Shown here: positions 9,934-17,835 of the stretch, piece after piece
Layout of the letters: each line of letters starts with the position of its first letter
How positions within the stretch are numbered: position 1 is the first letter of the stretch
From: Metabacillus litoralis
GTDB taxonomy: Bacteria > Bacillota > Bacilli > Bacillales > Bacillaceae
DNA: 64,000 bases
Direction of reading: 5' to 3'
Assembly: GCF_003667825.1 (NCBI RefSeq)
Contig: NZ_CP033043.1
Location: forward strand, 2,105,501-2,169,500
Notes under the pieces: model-generated
Databases searched by the model: none
Told to the model about the DNA's origin: nothing
Seen by the model: only the letters and a program-made list of their open reading frames with translations
Made by a program: the position numbers and the translations under genes

Positions 9934-10875
9934 TTACATCCCCAGTGATTTCCGATTTTTCAGCTTAAATTCTGCTTTTTTAAAGGATTTAGAATTTGAT
10001 AACGTAAAGAACAGTAAAGCTGTCCAAATACATGAGAATGTCATCACTTCAATTTTTGTAAATGGTTCTTCATACAAGACAATACCTATAATTAAGGTAA
10101 TTGTAGGAGCTATGTATTGTAAAACACCAACCATAAACAGCGGAATTCTCTGTGCTCCACTTGCAAAAAGTAGCAAAGGAACTGCTGTTGCAATACCAGC
10201 TCCAATTAAAAGTAAATTTGTTGTTACATGAAAAGATAGAAATTCAAGTTCTCCCTGAGTAGCAAGCATGATTAAATAAATTACCGCGATTGGAGTAACA
10301 GCCATTGTTTCAAAAGTAAGCCCGATTCCTGAGCTTAGTTTTGTTATTTTTTTGGTTAAACCGTACAATCCAAAACTTAACGCTAGTGTAACCGCAACAA
10401 ATGGAATTTGCCCATAATGGAAGGTCATAATTAAAACACCAACTGCAGCAATTATGAAAGATAGTTTCTGCCATAAATTTAGCTTTTCTTTAAAAAACAG
10501 CATTCCAAGTAAAACACTTATTAACGGGTTTATATAATAACCTAAGCTTGCCTCAATTAAATGATCATTATTTACGGACCAAATATACACAAACCAATTG
10601 ATACTAATTAACAATGATGAAACAACTAGTAAAACAATCAATCCGGGATTTTTAATCATTCTTTTACTTACATCTTTTACATTTTTCCATTCTTTCGTAA
10701 AAGTGAGCAACGCAATCATAAAAATGAATGACCAGAAGATTCTGTGTGCTAAAATTTCTTCAGGTGAAACATTGTTAATCATTTTCCAATATAGAGGTAA
10801 TATCCCCCAGAGGATATAAGAAAAAGCTGTGTAAAAGAGCCCTTTCTTGTATGTATTTTCTTCTGTTGTATTCAT
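9934..10875 (-). CDS. yojE: RarD/EamA-family permease (YojE)
   Basis: 313 residues from the ATG at 10875 (GAGGT 8 bp upstream). A TTG 36 bp further up lacks a suitable SD and is rejected. About ten TM segments form two EamA-type repeats. The opening, YILWGILPLYWKMI, and the HRIFWSF motif in the first loop are characteristic of RarD proteins. Probably exports amino acids or small metabolites. Corresponds to B. subtilis YojE by position after yojF. Confidence 0.85.
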   Translation of the reverse strand: MNTTEENTYKKGLFYTAFSYILWGILPLYWKMINNVSPEEILAHRIFWSFIFMIALLTFTKEWKNVKDVSKRMIKNPGLIVLLVVSSLLISINWFVYIWSVNNDHLIEASLGYYINPLISVLLGMLFFKEKLNLWQKLSFIIAAVGVLIMTFHYGQIPFVAVTLALSFGLYGLTKKITKLSSGIGLTFETMAVTPIAVIYLIMLATQGELEFLSFHVTTNLLLIGAGIATAVPLLLFASGAQRIPLFMVGVLQYIAPTITLIIGIVLYEEPFTKIEVMTFSCIWTALLFFTLSNSKSFKKAEFKLKNRKSLGM

Positions 10876-11000
10876 TTCGTTTACCTCGATTCTTTTGCCT
10901 CTCTCAATCAATCTCCGATCTCAAAGTACACACTATTCCTTTTCCACCTAAGACTCATTATAAACTTGTTAGAAGCTGTCTCACAACATATTAGCTTTCT

Positions 11001-11029
11001 AACCTATTTCCCTTCCCCTGCATACTCTA
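11001..11029 (+). promoter_or_regulatory. sigma-K-type promoter
   Basis: AACC (11001-11004), a 16-bp spacer, then CATACTCTA (11021-11029). This fits the mother-cell sigma-K consensus mACm-N16-CATAnnnTA exactly. It lies about 34 bp before the start codon of the Hsp20-like gene. Confidence 0.6.
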
Positions 11030-11062
11030 TAATATCAAATCAGGTGTAAAGGAAGTGAAGAT

Positions 11063-11557
11063 ATGTTTCCTTGGAATAATAAACAATTTCCATTTGACCA
11101 ATCCGGTTTTATGAAGCATTTAAACAAGATGAACCCAAAAGACGTCGAATCCTATATCCAAAATGTTATGAAAAATGTTTTTAGTGGGGATTTTACACAA
11201 GGATTTCCTTTTCAAGGTAATATGACAGGTAACGATCCTTCAGGATTTCCTTTTCAAGGAGATTTTTCAAAAAGTGAGACGCAAGTGAAACCCCAGCCGG
11301 AAATCTTTGAAACAAATGATTTTGTTTATGTAAAGCTCCCCATGCCAAACAAAGATAACAAGAATTTAAAATTACAACATACAAATCATCAGCTTATTCT
11401 TATAAACTACCCTAAAGAAAATGAGCAATCAAAATACATGTTGCCAAGCCCTGTTAAGAGAAAAGGAACTCGAGCTCGATTTTTAGATGATTACCTTGAG
11501 ATTCAATTTATTCGATTAGATGAAAGTAATATTTCTGAAATTGATATTTCATATTAA
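11063..11557 (+). CDS. Hsp20/alpha-crystallin-like probable spore coat protein
   Basis: 164 residues. N-terminus MFPWNNKQFPFDQ and a segment NPKDVESYIQNVM are typical of the coat-associated alpha-crystallin-like proteins of Bacillus (CotM, CotP and GerT relatives). The middle has two copies of GFPFQG separated by 14 residues. The C-terminal 90 residues form the beta-sandwich region (FVYVKLPMP to EIQFIRLDE). The upstream sequence matches a sigma-K promoter, which supports late mother-cell expression. A chaperone function is less likely than a structural role. AAGGAAGTG provides the ribosome binding site. Confidence 0.7.
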   Translation: MFPWNNKQFPFDQSGFMKHLNKMNPKDVESYIQNVMKNVFSGDFTQGFPFQGNMTGNDPSGFPFQGDFSKSETQVKPQPEIFETNDFVYVKLPMPNKDNKNLKLQHTNHQLILINYPKENEQSKYMLPSPVKRKGTRARFLDDYLEIQFIRLDESNISEIDISY

Positions 11558-11561
11558 TAAG

Positions 11562-11594
11562 AAAAAACTACCTACTTTAAGCAGGTAGTTTTTT
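11562..11594. terminator. bidirectional terminator
   Basis: AAAAAACTACCT and AGGTAGTTTTTT arms around a short loop, with T runs on both strands, between convergent genes. Confidence 0.85.
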
Positions 11595-11598
11595 CTCA

Positions 11599-11808
11599 TT
11601 AATAGAAAGGATAACCGCCATAAGGAGTTCCATAACCATAACCGTATCCATATCCACCATAAGGATATCCATAGAATGGTGGTCTTGGTCTAAAGATCGC
11701 ACTTCCAACTAACCCACCTAATAAACCTCCAACAAAAGGACCTCCCCAGAAAAATCTCCCACCCGGATAAGGTCTACGAAAATCATTACGCATCATATAT
11801 GGTGCCAT
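11599..11808 (-). CDS. Gly/Tyr-rich small protein, spore-coat-like
   Basis: 69 residues. Basic N-terminus with two Met-Arg steps (MMRNDFRR), a Gly-rich hydrophobic centre (GGLLGGLVGSAIF), then a Tyr-Gly repeat tail that ends GGYPFY. GGAGG sits 8 bp before the ATG. Such YG-rich, low-complexity small proteins are frequent in Bacillus spores and often cross-linked through tyrosine. Placement beside a sigma-K-type gene agrees, but function is inferred only from composition. Confidence 0.65.
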   Translation of the reverse strand: MAPYMMRNDFRRPYPGGRFFWGGPFVGGLLGGLVGSAIFRPRPPFYGYPYGGYGYGYGYGTPYGGYPFY

Positions 11809-11961
11809 TTTTTTACCTCCTCTAAATTATACCTACACTACTTCATATTCATTCAGAGGGGTATTGGAGTGGGCTTACACCCACTTTATTAGGTAAATGA
11901 CATATATTTTTTGGTTTTAGGTGTTCCGTAAATAATTGATGTCGAGTTGCTGCTTAATATG

Positions 11962-12699
11962 TTATTCCTCATACATCATCTTTTTTGTCATTCCACCATC
12001 TACAACAAGGTTAGTACCAGTTACAAAATCATTGTCTTCAGATGTTAAATAAAAACAAGCCTTTGCTATATCAGATGGTTTTCCGACTCTATTTGATAAA
12101 TGTTGAGCATGATCTAATTCGCGAAGCGCTTGATAGTCTCCCGTTTCAATCCACCCTGGAGAAATAGCATTCACTTGAATATTATCTGAACTAAAAGAAG
12201 TCGCCAATGCATGTGTAAGGGCAACAATCCCGCCTTTTGTTGCAGCATATGCCTCAGAATTTGCTTCAGACATAAGTGCTCTTGTTGAAGCTATATTAAC
12301 AATTTTTCCACCTTTGTTCATTTTCATCACTTTTGCAGCTTCTCTTGAAGCAAACATAACACTCCGTAAATTAGTATGAATCATCTTATCCCATTCTTCT
12401 ACAGAAATGTCATATGGTGAAATCCATTTAGAAAGTCCAGCATTGTTAATTAAAATATTTACTGTAAGATATTTTGCTACTGCTTGCTCTATTAAATTTT
12501 CAAGATTAGCCACAATTGATACATCTGTTCTTATAAATGTGGCCTCCAATCCTTGTTCTTTACAAGTTTGTTCTAAATCCAAACCAGCTTGCTCGTCTAT
12601 GTCTGCAATCACAACATTATACCCTTTCGCTGAATATTGCAGGACAAGTTCCTTGCCAATTCCGTTTGCACCACCAGTGACAATCACAGTTTTTTTCAT
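11962..12699 (-). CDS. short-chain dehydrogenase/reductase
   Basis: 245-residue classical SDR. Cofactor loop TGGANGIG is at residues 8-15, NNAG follows near 87-90, and the catalytic Tyr-Lys pair is in YAATKGG with a Ser upstream. A C-terminal GTNLVVDGG is typical. It uses NAD(P)H to reduce an unknown carbonyl substrate. Its GGAGG lies inside the last codons of the HxlR repressor gene and the start is 2 bp past that stop, so the two are translationally coupled. This places the enzyme in the electrophile-response regulon, probably as an aldehyde or quinone reductase. Confidence 0.85.
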   Translation of the reverse strand: MKKTVIVTGGANGIGKELVLQYSAKGYNVVIADIDEQAGLDLEQTCKEQGLEATFIRTDVSIVANLENLIEQAVAKYLTVNILINNAGLSKWISPYDISVEEWDKMIHTNLRSVMFASREAAKVMKMNKGGKIVNIASTRALMSEANSEAYAATKGGIVALTHALATSFSSDNIQVNAISPGWIETGDYQALRELDHAQHLSNRVGKPSDIAKACFYLTSEDNDFVTGTNLVVDGGMTKKMMYEE

Positions 12700-12701
12700 C
12701 C

Positions 12702-13028
12702 CTAATTGTCCTCCTTTTGTTCAAAACAATGTTTATTGGCCCAGATTCCTATTTCATTAATCACTCCCTCTAGGTCTTTCCCTTTTTCCGTTAACTCGTA
12801 TATCACTTTTACTGGAGTATCGTCGATAACAACTCTTTTTAAAAGACCTTCATTTTCCAGTTCCTTAAGTCGTTCAGATAACATCTTTTGACTAATACTA
12901 GGGATAATATCAGTTAAGTCTTTAAACCGTTTTGGTCCATCTAATAAAACATGAATGATAATGCCAATCCAACGTTTTCCCAAAACCCTAAATGCAGATT
13001 CCATTTTTGGACAAAGATTGATTTTCAA
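12702..13028 (-). CDS. yodB: YodB-type HxlR redox-sensing repressor
   Basis: 108 residues with a winged-helix HxlR domain. The N-terminus has CPKMESAF with Cys6, and a second cysteine is at 101. In B. subtilis YodB, Cys6 forms an intersubunit disulfide with C-terminal cysteines (C101 or C108) upon diamide or quinone stress and so releases DNA. Cys6 and Cys101 are present and the third (C108) is absent. It should repress the divergent nitroreductase gene and itself through the inverted repeat at 13103-13131. Identified by near-identical motifs and the divergent yodB/yodC layout. Confidence 0.9.
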   Translation of the reverse strand: MKINLCPKMESAFRVLGKRWIGIIIHVLLDGPKRFKDLTDIIPSISQKMLSERLKELENEGLLKRVVIDDTPVKVIYELTEKGKDLEGVINEIGIWANKHCFEQKEDN

Positions 13029-13102
13029 GTGATCACTCCTTGCTTCGTATCTCTTGACTCATTTTAACACTTCAATTAAGATATGTTTTATGAGTAAACA
13101 CT

Positions 13103-13131
13103 TACTAAAAGTTAGTTTATTACTTTTAGTA
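13103..13131. promoter_or_regulatory. probable YodB operator
   Basis: Perfect 10-bp inverted repeat TACTAAAAGT / ACTTTTAGTA separated by 9 bp, between divergent yodB and yodC, 42 bp before yodC. The TACT...AGTA ends fit the YodB boxes known in B. subtilis as far as I recall. TATAAA directly overlaps the right end and could be the yodC -10. Confidence 0.7.
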
Positions 13132-13172
13132 TAAAACATGCGATACATGAATTCAACTTAGGAGGGTTTCTC

Positions 13173-13796
13173 ATGAATACAGATTACGTAGACGATGTAA
13201 AAACAGTTATTAATAATCGGGCATCAGTTCGTCACTATAACCCAAACAAGAAAATAACAAAAGAAGAACTAACAGAGATTTTAACATTAGCAACTAAAGC
13301 TCCATCAGCCTGGAACTTACAACATTGGCATTTCTCTGTTTTTCATTCAGATGAATCTAAACAAAAGCTATTACCAATTGCCTATAATCAAAACCAAATA
13401 GTAGAATCATCTGCTGTTGTTGCATTATTAGGTGATCTTGAAGCAAATCTTAACACAGATACAGTATATGATCCGCTCGTTGATGCTGGCTATATGACAT
13501 CCGAAATTAAAGAAACACTAGCAGGACAAATTAACCGAGCATATGAAAATAAAGAATTTGCAAGAGATGCAGCATTTTCAAACGCATCCTTAGCAGCGAT
13601 GCAACTTATACTTGCCGCTAAAGCTAAAGGATTTGACTCTTGTGCTATCGGTGGTTTTAACAAGGATCAATTCATTGAGGAATTTTCCATCTCTGAAAGA
13701 TATGTTCCGATTATGTTAATCACGCTTGGACAGGCAGCTAAACCAGCTCATAAAAGCAATCGTTTAGATGTTGAGACTGTAACAACTTGGTTGTAA
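13173..13796 (+). CDS. yodC: NAD(P)H nitroreductase YodC
   Basis: 207-residue nitroreductase-family flavoprotein. RASVRHYNPN near residue 17 and APSAWNLQHW form the FMN-phosphate and substrate region. The C-terminus has GFDSCAIGGF and PIMLITLGQAA, both common to the family. FMN-dependent two-electron reduction of nitro-aromatics or quinones, avoiding semiquinone cycling. Divergent from the YodB repressor, which controls it in B. subtilis. An AGGAGGG lies 8 bp upstream of the ATG. Confidence 0.9.
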   Translation: MNTDYVDDVKTVINNRASVRHYNPNKKITKEELTEILTLATKAPSAWNLQHWHFSVFHSDESKQKLLPIAYNQNQIVESSAVVALLGDLEANLNTDTVYDPLVDAGYMTSEIKETLAGQINRAYENKEFARDAAFSNASLAAMQLILAAKAKGFDSCAIGGFNKDQFIEEFSISERYVPIMLITLGQAAKPAHKSNRLDVETVTTWL

Positions 13797-13807
13797 CAAA
13801 AGACATA

Positions 13808-13834
13808 GGGTGTCCCGTTAAATCTGAGACACCC
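13808..13834. terminator. terminator between yodC and the wrbA-like gene
   Basis: GGGTGTC and GACACCC arms (13808-13814 and 13828-13834) with T-rich flanks, between convergent genes. Confidence 0.75.
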
Positions 13835-13845
13835 TTATATTCTTT

Positions 13846-14445
13846 CTATTTCAATTTTTCTGCAATTGATATTGTTCGTTTTGCCTGAAATTTAACGGCT
13901 TCTTCCACATCTTCTTTCATATTCCCATCTGAATCAACTGTTACACTAGTGCCATATGGATTCCCTCCAGCAGCAAATGTCACAGGATCTGCATATCCCG
14001 GAGCAGCTACAATTGCTCCCCAATGATACATTGTTGTATATAAACTTAAAATTGTCTGTTCCTGGCCGCCATGAAGGTTGTTTGCCGAACTCATCGCACT
14101 TACAACTTTATTAACAAGCTTTCCATTAAACCAAAGACCACCTGTTGTGTCGAGGAACTGCTTCATTTGAGCTGGTACATTCCCAAAACGTGTTGGCACG
14201 CTGAAGATAATCGCATCCGCCCACTCTAGATCATCGAGTTTTACTTCAGGTACATTTTTAGTTTCCTCTAAATGATTTTTCCACGCTTGATTCGATTCAA
14301 TCGCTTCTTTTGGAGCAAGCTCAGGAACTTTTAGAACCTTTACTTCTGCTCCAGTTTCTTTTGCGCCTTGCTCTGCCCATTGTGCTAGCTTATAATTCGT
14401 ACCTGTTGAACTGTAATAAATGATTGCTAGTTTAACGTTTGACAT
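13846..14445 (-). CDS. WrbA-like NAD(P)H:quinone oxidoreductase
   Basis: 199 residues of flavodoxin-like fold. The FMN phosphate loop is YYSSTGTNYKLA near residue 11, and SVPTRFGNVPAQMKQFLD and GGNPYGTS match WrbA-family signatures. It reduces quinones by two electrons using FMN. It lies 49 bp past and convergent to yodC, giving a third redox enzyme around the YodB repressor. No YodB-like repeat is evident directly before it, so shared control is not proven. Confidence 0.85.
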   Translation of the reverse strand: MSNVKLAIIYYSSTGTNYKLAQWAEQGAKETGAEVKVLKVPELAPKEAIESNQAWKNHLEETKNVPEVKLDDLEWADAIIFSVPTRFGNVPAQMKQFLDTTGGLWFNGKLVNKVVSAMSSANNLHGGQEQTILSLYTTMYHWGAIVAAPGYADPVTFAAGGNPYGTSVTVDSDGNMKEDVEEAVKFQAKRTISIAEKLK

Positions 14446-14570
14446 TCATCATCGCTCCTTTTTCTTTGGAATAATAACTTGAGGTATGTATAAAACAACC
14501 TTTAGTATATTTCGTTCTTACACATTCTTTACCACAATTTATAAATTATAATCATGTTTTTGATAAAATA

Positions 14571-14605
14571 AGAAAAGCAACGCTTCTTTAGGAGCGCTGC
14601 TTTCT
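14571..14605 (-). terminator. terminator after ctpA
   Basis: Complementary arms AAGAAAAGCAaCGCT and AGCGcTGCTTTCTT (one mismatch) with a T-rich minus-strand end. Confidence 0.75.
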
Positions 14606-14609
14606 TATC

Positions 14610-15998
14610 TTAAAGTTGTTCTTTTAATACAGAAATTGCTTTTTCAAGTTGAGTGTCGTTATCTTTTATTTTGTTTTGAATTAATTCAATTAATTTTATT
14701 GTTGTATCTTTTGTTATTTTCCCGTCAACAGTTAGGCCTTGGTCTTCTTGGAATTGTTTTACGACCTTTTCTGTGTTTTCATCAAAATAACCTTTTTCAC
14801 TTATGTCGGTATAGCCAAGTGCTTTTAACATTTGTTGTGCTGCATTAACCTCAGCTGTTGAATCGCCTAATTTTAGTACATTATCCGGATTTATATAAGG
14901 GAGATTTGCATATGCCGGAAGTTCCGCTTTTACAGTTGGCTCAATTCCCTTTTCATGAATCCAAGATCCATCAGGTGTTAACCATTTTGCAGTTGTATAT
15001 TTAACAGATGAAGAATCATCAAATGCTTTTGCTGTTTGTACAGTTCCCTTGCCAAACGTTTTTTCTCCAACTAAAGGAATTCCAGCAGACTGATGAAGAG
15101 CAGCCGCCATAATTTCTCCTGCACTTGCTGTCCCACCATCTATAATAACTGTTACTGGTAAATTAACTACTTTATCGTTTTCTGCTTTATATACTTCTTT
15201 TGCGCCTGTCCGATCTTCGACTTGTAAAATATTTTCACCTTTATCTACAAACAAATCAGACATTAAAAGAGCTTGGTCCATCAATCCGCCAGGGTTTTGA
15301 CGCAAATCTAATACTAGACCCTTTACATTTTTGCTTTGTAGTTCTTTTAATGCATTAGAAAGTTCTTCACCTGTTGTTTCAGAGAACTTTGTAATTTGTA
15401 TTTTACCAATATTGTCTTCTATTACCTCATAATAAACTGTTTCTAGAGGAATTGTGTCTCGTGTAATCGAAAATGTTAATTCACCAACACCAGCTCGTTG
15501 TACCAAGAGGTTAACTTTTGTTCCTTTTTCTCCTCTTATCTTCAAAACAGCCTCATTAACTGAAAGACCTTCAACTGATTCGTCATTTACTTTAAGAATG
15601 ACATCTTTTGGTTTTAATCCAACTTCTTCTGCGGGAGATCCTTTTATTGGTGAAACGATCATAATGCTTCCATTGCTTTCTTGGATTTCAGCACCAATAC
15701 CTTCAAACGATGATGAAATGTTTTCACTAAAGCTTTTTGCTTCTTCAACATCCATGTATACAGAGTATGGGTCCTCTAGTGAATCAACCATTCCTTTGAT
15801 GGCACCTTCTACTAACTTATTGGTGTCAACATCTTTGTAATAATTTGATTGTAAAATATCGTATGTAGACCGCAATTTCGAAAAGGGATCATCTGGATTA
15901 CTTGAAACACTTTCCCGAGGTTGTACAACATTATAGGTAATTCCTGCTGTAATGATTGCTGTCACGATAACTGAAATAAGTAATTTACTATTCTTCAC
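14610..15998 (-). CDS. ctpA: C-terminal processing protease CtpA (S41)
   Basis: 462 residues. One N-terminal TM anchor (about 7-25), an N-terminal helical part, a PDZ domain (about 95-180), the S41 protease core, and a C-terminal peptidoglycan-binding domain (about 375-435). Catalytic Ser is in GGTASAGE and Lys in GEKTFGKGT. Acts outside the membrane on wall or membrane proteins, and PDZ-gated substrate entry is characteristic. Same layout and locus as B. subtilis CtpA (before yodH). Three other CDS follow it in yod order. Confidence 0.93.
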   Translation of the reverse strand: MKNSKLLISVIVTAIITAGITYNVVQPRESVSSNPDDPFSKLRSTYDILQSNYYKDVDTNKLVEGAIKGMVDSLEDPYSVYMDVEEAKSFSENISSSFEGIGAEIQESNGSIMIVSPIKGSPAEEVGLKPKDVILKVNDESVEGLSVNEAVLKIRGEKGTKVNLLVQRAGVGELTFSITRDTIPLETVYYEVIEDNIGKIQITKFSETTGEELSNALKELQSKNVKGLVLDLRQNPGGLMDQALLMSDLFVDKGENILQVEDRTGAKEVYKAENDKVVNLPVTVIIDGGTASAGEIMAAALHQSAGIPLVGEKTFGKGTVQTAKAFDDSSSVKYTTAKWLTPDGSWIHEKGIEPTVKAELPAYANLPYINPDNVLKLGDSTAEVNAAQQMLKALGYTDISEKGYFDENTEKVVKQFQEDQGLTVDGKITKDTTIKLIELIQNKIKDNDTQLEKAISVLKEQL

Positions 15999-16015
15999 TG
16001 CTTATCTGCACCACC

Positions 16016-16415
16016 TTTATGTATGTACTTATTATGTCTAAGGTACAAGAATACGTCAATTATTTTGAAGGAAAGAAGAGTTTCTATGTCGTAGGACCAC
16101 TTTTTTCATGCTTCCCCTGCTAATATAGGCACTTCTTTTAGGCATTCCTTTATTCGCTTCATTCATTTACACAAAATTTACAATTTATTTACGTTTAAAA
16201 ATTATTGTCAAGACTAATGCTTGTCATAACATATATTTTTAAATACATCTTTTTAAGCAACAAATTAAAGTTGCACAGTATAAACATGTCCTTCATAAAG
16301 TTCCTAAAAATCAGTACTTTTAAACATTTTTCTGTATTCGACAAAAACCACGATACTTTTTTATTAATTTATTGTAAAGTTTATTACACGGATGTAAATG
16401 CAAGGAGGTATTCAT
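16016..16415. other. 400-bp intergenic region, ctpA / 16416 gene
   Basis: AT-rich divergent region. It contains a direct repeat TTGTCA (near 16204 and 16224, 20 bp apart) and a weak plus-strand promoter candidate TCGACA-N18-TATTAA around 16340. No RNA structure or convincing ORF is seen. An open frame on the plus strand (16205 onward) has no ribosome binding site and overlaps the next gene in another frame. Confidence 0.4.
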
Positions 16416-16688
16416 ATGCAATTAGCAGACTACATCGGAAAAACAGATTTTGACTTAATTCATTTTTCAATATCATTAGCAAAGGAAATTGATTGTAAAA
16501 TCAAAAATAAGGTGTTTTTTTATCAAAACCAAGTTTCTAGCTATATTAATGATAGAATCGATCATTTTATCCATACATTACATGTAAAAAGGGCACTTGG
16601 ATATATTTATAGAATTGAAATTCTTAAAATGTTAAAACCAAAATTAGACGTACTGTTTGAAAAACATCACTTATTATCATGTGTCTAA
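16416..16688 (+). CDS. hypothetical 90-residue protein
   Basis: Start ATG at 16416 is chosen because AAGGAGG sits 9 bp upstream. An earlier in-frame ATG at 16398 has no SD. The product begins MQLADYIGKT and is rich in Ile, Lys, His and aromatic residues, without TM or signal. No family recognised. It lies 60 bp upstream of yodH on the same strand and could be co-transcribed. Confidence 0.6.
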   Translation: MQLADYIGKTDFDLIHFSISLAKEIDCKIKNKVFFYQNQVSSYINDRIDHFIHTLHVKRALGYIYRIEILKMLKPKLDVLFEKHHLLSCV

Positions 16689-16747
16689 TCACCAGTCCAT
16701 AAGTTTCTGAATACTATTAGGTAGAAACTATAGTGGGGGTTGGGTGT

Positions 16748-17455
16748 GTGAATTATTTACAAATGCTTTCTGTGTTAGGAGTTGGTGGCGCTCATCCTGG
16801 TGGCCTTTTATTAACAAAGTCTATATTCGAAAAAGAGCAATTTCCGATTACTTCTAAGATTCTTGATGCTGGCTGTGGTACAGGTCAAAGCTCAAGTTAC
16901 CTATATCAGTTAGGATACGAAGTAAAAGGACTAGATAAAGATTCAGTTATGATTGAGCACGCAAAAAAAAGAAATGCCACTTTGGAAATAGATATTCCAT
17001 ATCTACATCAAGATTTATCAAACATAAAAGAACCAAATGAAAGTTATGATATCGTTATGTGTGAGTCTGTATTAAACTTCACACCACTTAGCGAAACACT
17101 TCCCGAAATAGAAAGAGTATTAAAACCAAATGGGATTGTTATAGCGATCGAAATGATTCGAAATGAATTACTTTCAAATGAGGAATTGGAGGAAATTTCT
17201 TCATTTTATGGCTTTCCGTCTATTTTTTCCATTGAAGAATGGAAAGATCAATTTGCTAATTATAATCTAATGACCTACAAGATACTCTCTGAAAAAGACT
17301 TTACCTTCCCTTCTCATGAAGAACCTACTACAGAATTTCACTTTAATGATCATATTCCGGAAAAAACCTTTAACATACTTTCAATGCATGAGCATATTAC
17401 AGTAAAATATCAAGATAAACTTTCATACCGAATTTTCTTTGCACGTAAGAAATAA
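16748..17455 (+). CDS. yodH: class I SAM-dependent methyltransferase YodH
   Basis: 235 residues from the GTG at 16748 (GGGGG 8 bp upstream); an open GTG 15 bp earlier lacks a proper SD. Motif I ILDAGCGTGQSS is near residue 41, with the acidic residue of motif II in KGLDKDS, then DIVMCESVLNF and VLKPNGIVIAIE. Small-molecule methyltransferase fold. The substrate is unknown. Position before yodI agrees with B. subtilis YodH. The N-terminal part (GGAHPGG) is shared with methyltransferases that act on metabolites such as quinone precursors or arsenicals. Confidence 0.85.
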   Translation: MNYLQMLSVLGVGGAHPGGLLLTKSIFEKEQFPITSKILDAGCGTGQSSSYLYQLGYEVKGLDKDSVMIEHAKKRNATLEIDIPYLHQDLSNIKEPNESYDIVMCESVLNFTPLSETLPEIERVLKPNGIVIAIEMIRNELLSNEELEEISSFYGFPSIFSIEEWKDQFANYNLMTYKILSEKDFTFPSHEEPTTEFHFNDHIPEKTFNILSMHEHITVKYQDKLSYRIFFARKK

Positions 17456-17480
17456 ATGAATTTCTTATGGATATAAGTAC

Positions 17481-17541
17481 AATCCCTCCTTGTTCTCAGG
17501 ACATATCATATTGAGACAACTGATAAGGAGGGATTTTTTTG
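17481..17541 (+). terminator. terminator hairpin whose 3' arm is the yodI Shine-Dalgarno
   Basis: Perfect 11-bp stem AATCCCTCCTT (17481-17491) / AAGGAGGGATT (17525-17535), with further TCTCA/TGAGA pairing in the 33-nt loop, followed by seven T (17534-17540). It has every property of a terminator for yodH, yet AAGGAGGG is the only ribosome binding site of the TTG start at 17539. It may act both as terminator and as an SD-sequestering structure. Confidence 0.75.
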
Positions 17542-17793
17542 TCACAGCATTATTATAATTTATGTTGTCGTTATACTGGAAAAGTTGTGAGAATTAATGA
17601 TAGAAATGGACGTGTACACGTGGGAAAAATCCACCGTGTTACACCGAATAGGGTTTTTATTCAACCTATGGTCCGTGGTAGAGGCGAATTTGGATATGGA
17701 TTTTATGGCGGTGGCTGGGGCTTTGGCCCTGCTTATGGAATCGGTATTGGCTTTATTACCGGTATTGCTTTGGCTGGACTTTTATGGTGGTAA
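17539..17793 (+). CDS. yodI: YodI-like small Gly-rich membrane protein
   Basis: 84 residues from a TTG start with a perfect AAGGAGGG 7 bp upstream, which is the 3' arm of a terminator hairpin. N-terminal half begins MSQHYYNLCCRY and is basic (RINDRNGRVHVGK), similar to an SH3-like segment. A Gly/Phe/Tyr-rich patch (GYGFYGGGW) leads to one hydrophobic stretch (GIGIGFITGIALAGLLW). Corresponds to B. subtilis YodI (about 83 residues) by position. Such proteins are often sporulation-associated, but no promoter was identified and function is not known. Confidence 0.8.
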   Translation: MSQHYYNLCCRYTGKVVRINDRNGRVHVGKIHRVTPNRVFIQPMVRGRGEFGYGFYGGGWGFGPAYGIGIGFITGIALAGLLWW

Positions 17794-17800
17794 ACCATCT

Positions 17801-17829
17801 AAAAAGGGGAGCTTATGCTCTCCTTTTTT
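17801..17829. terminator. bidirectional terminator
   Basis: AAAAAGGGGAGC and GCTCTCCTTTTT arms around TTAT, between convergent yodI and the Mug-like gene. Confidence 0.85.
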
Positions 17830-17835
17830 AGTTGA

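Noticed and set aside
16205..16453. Plus-strand open frame before the 90-residue gene
   Set aside because: No ribosome binding site and overlap with the better supported start at 16416.
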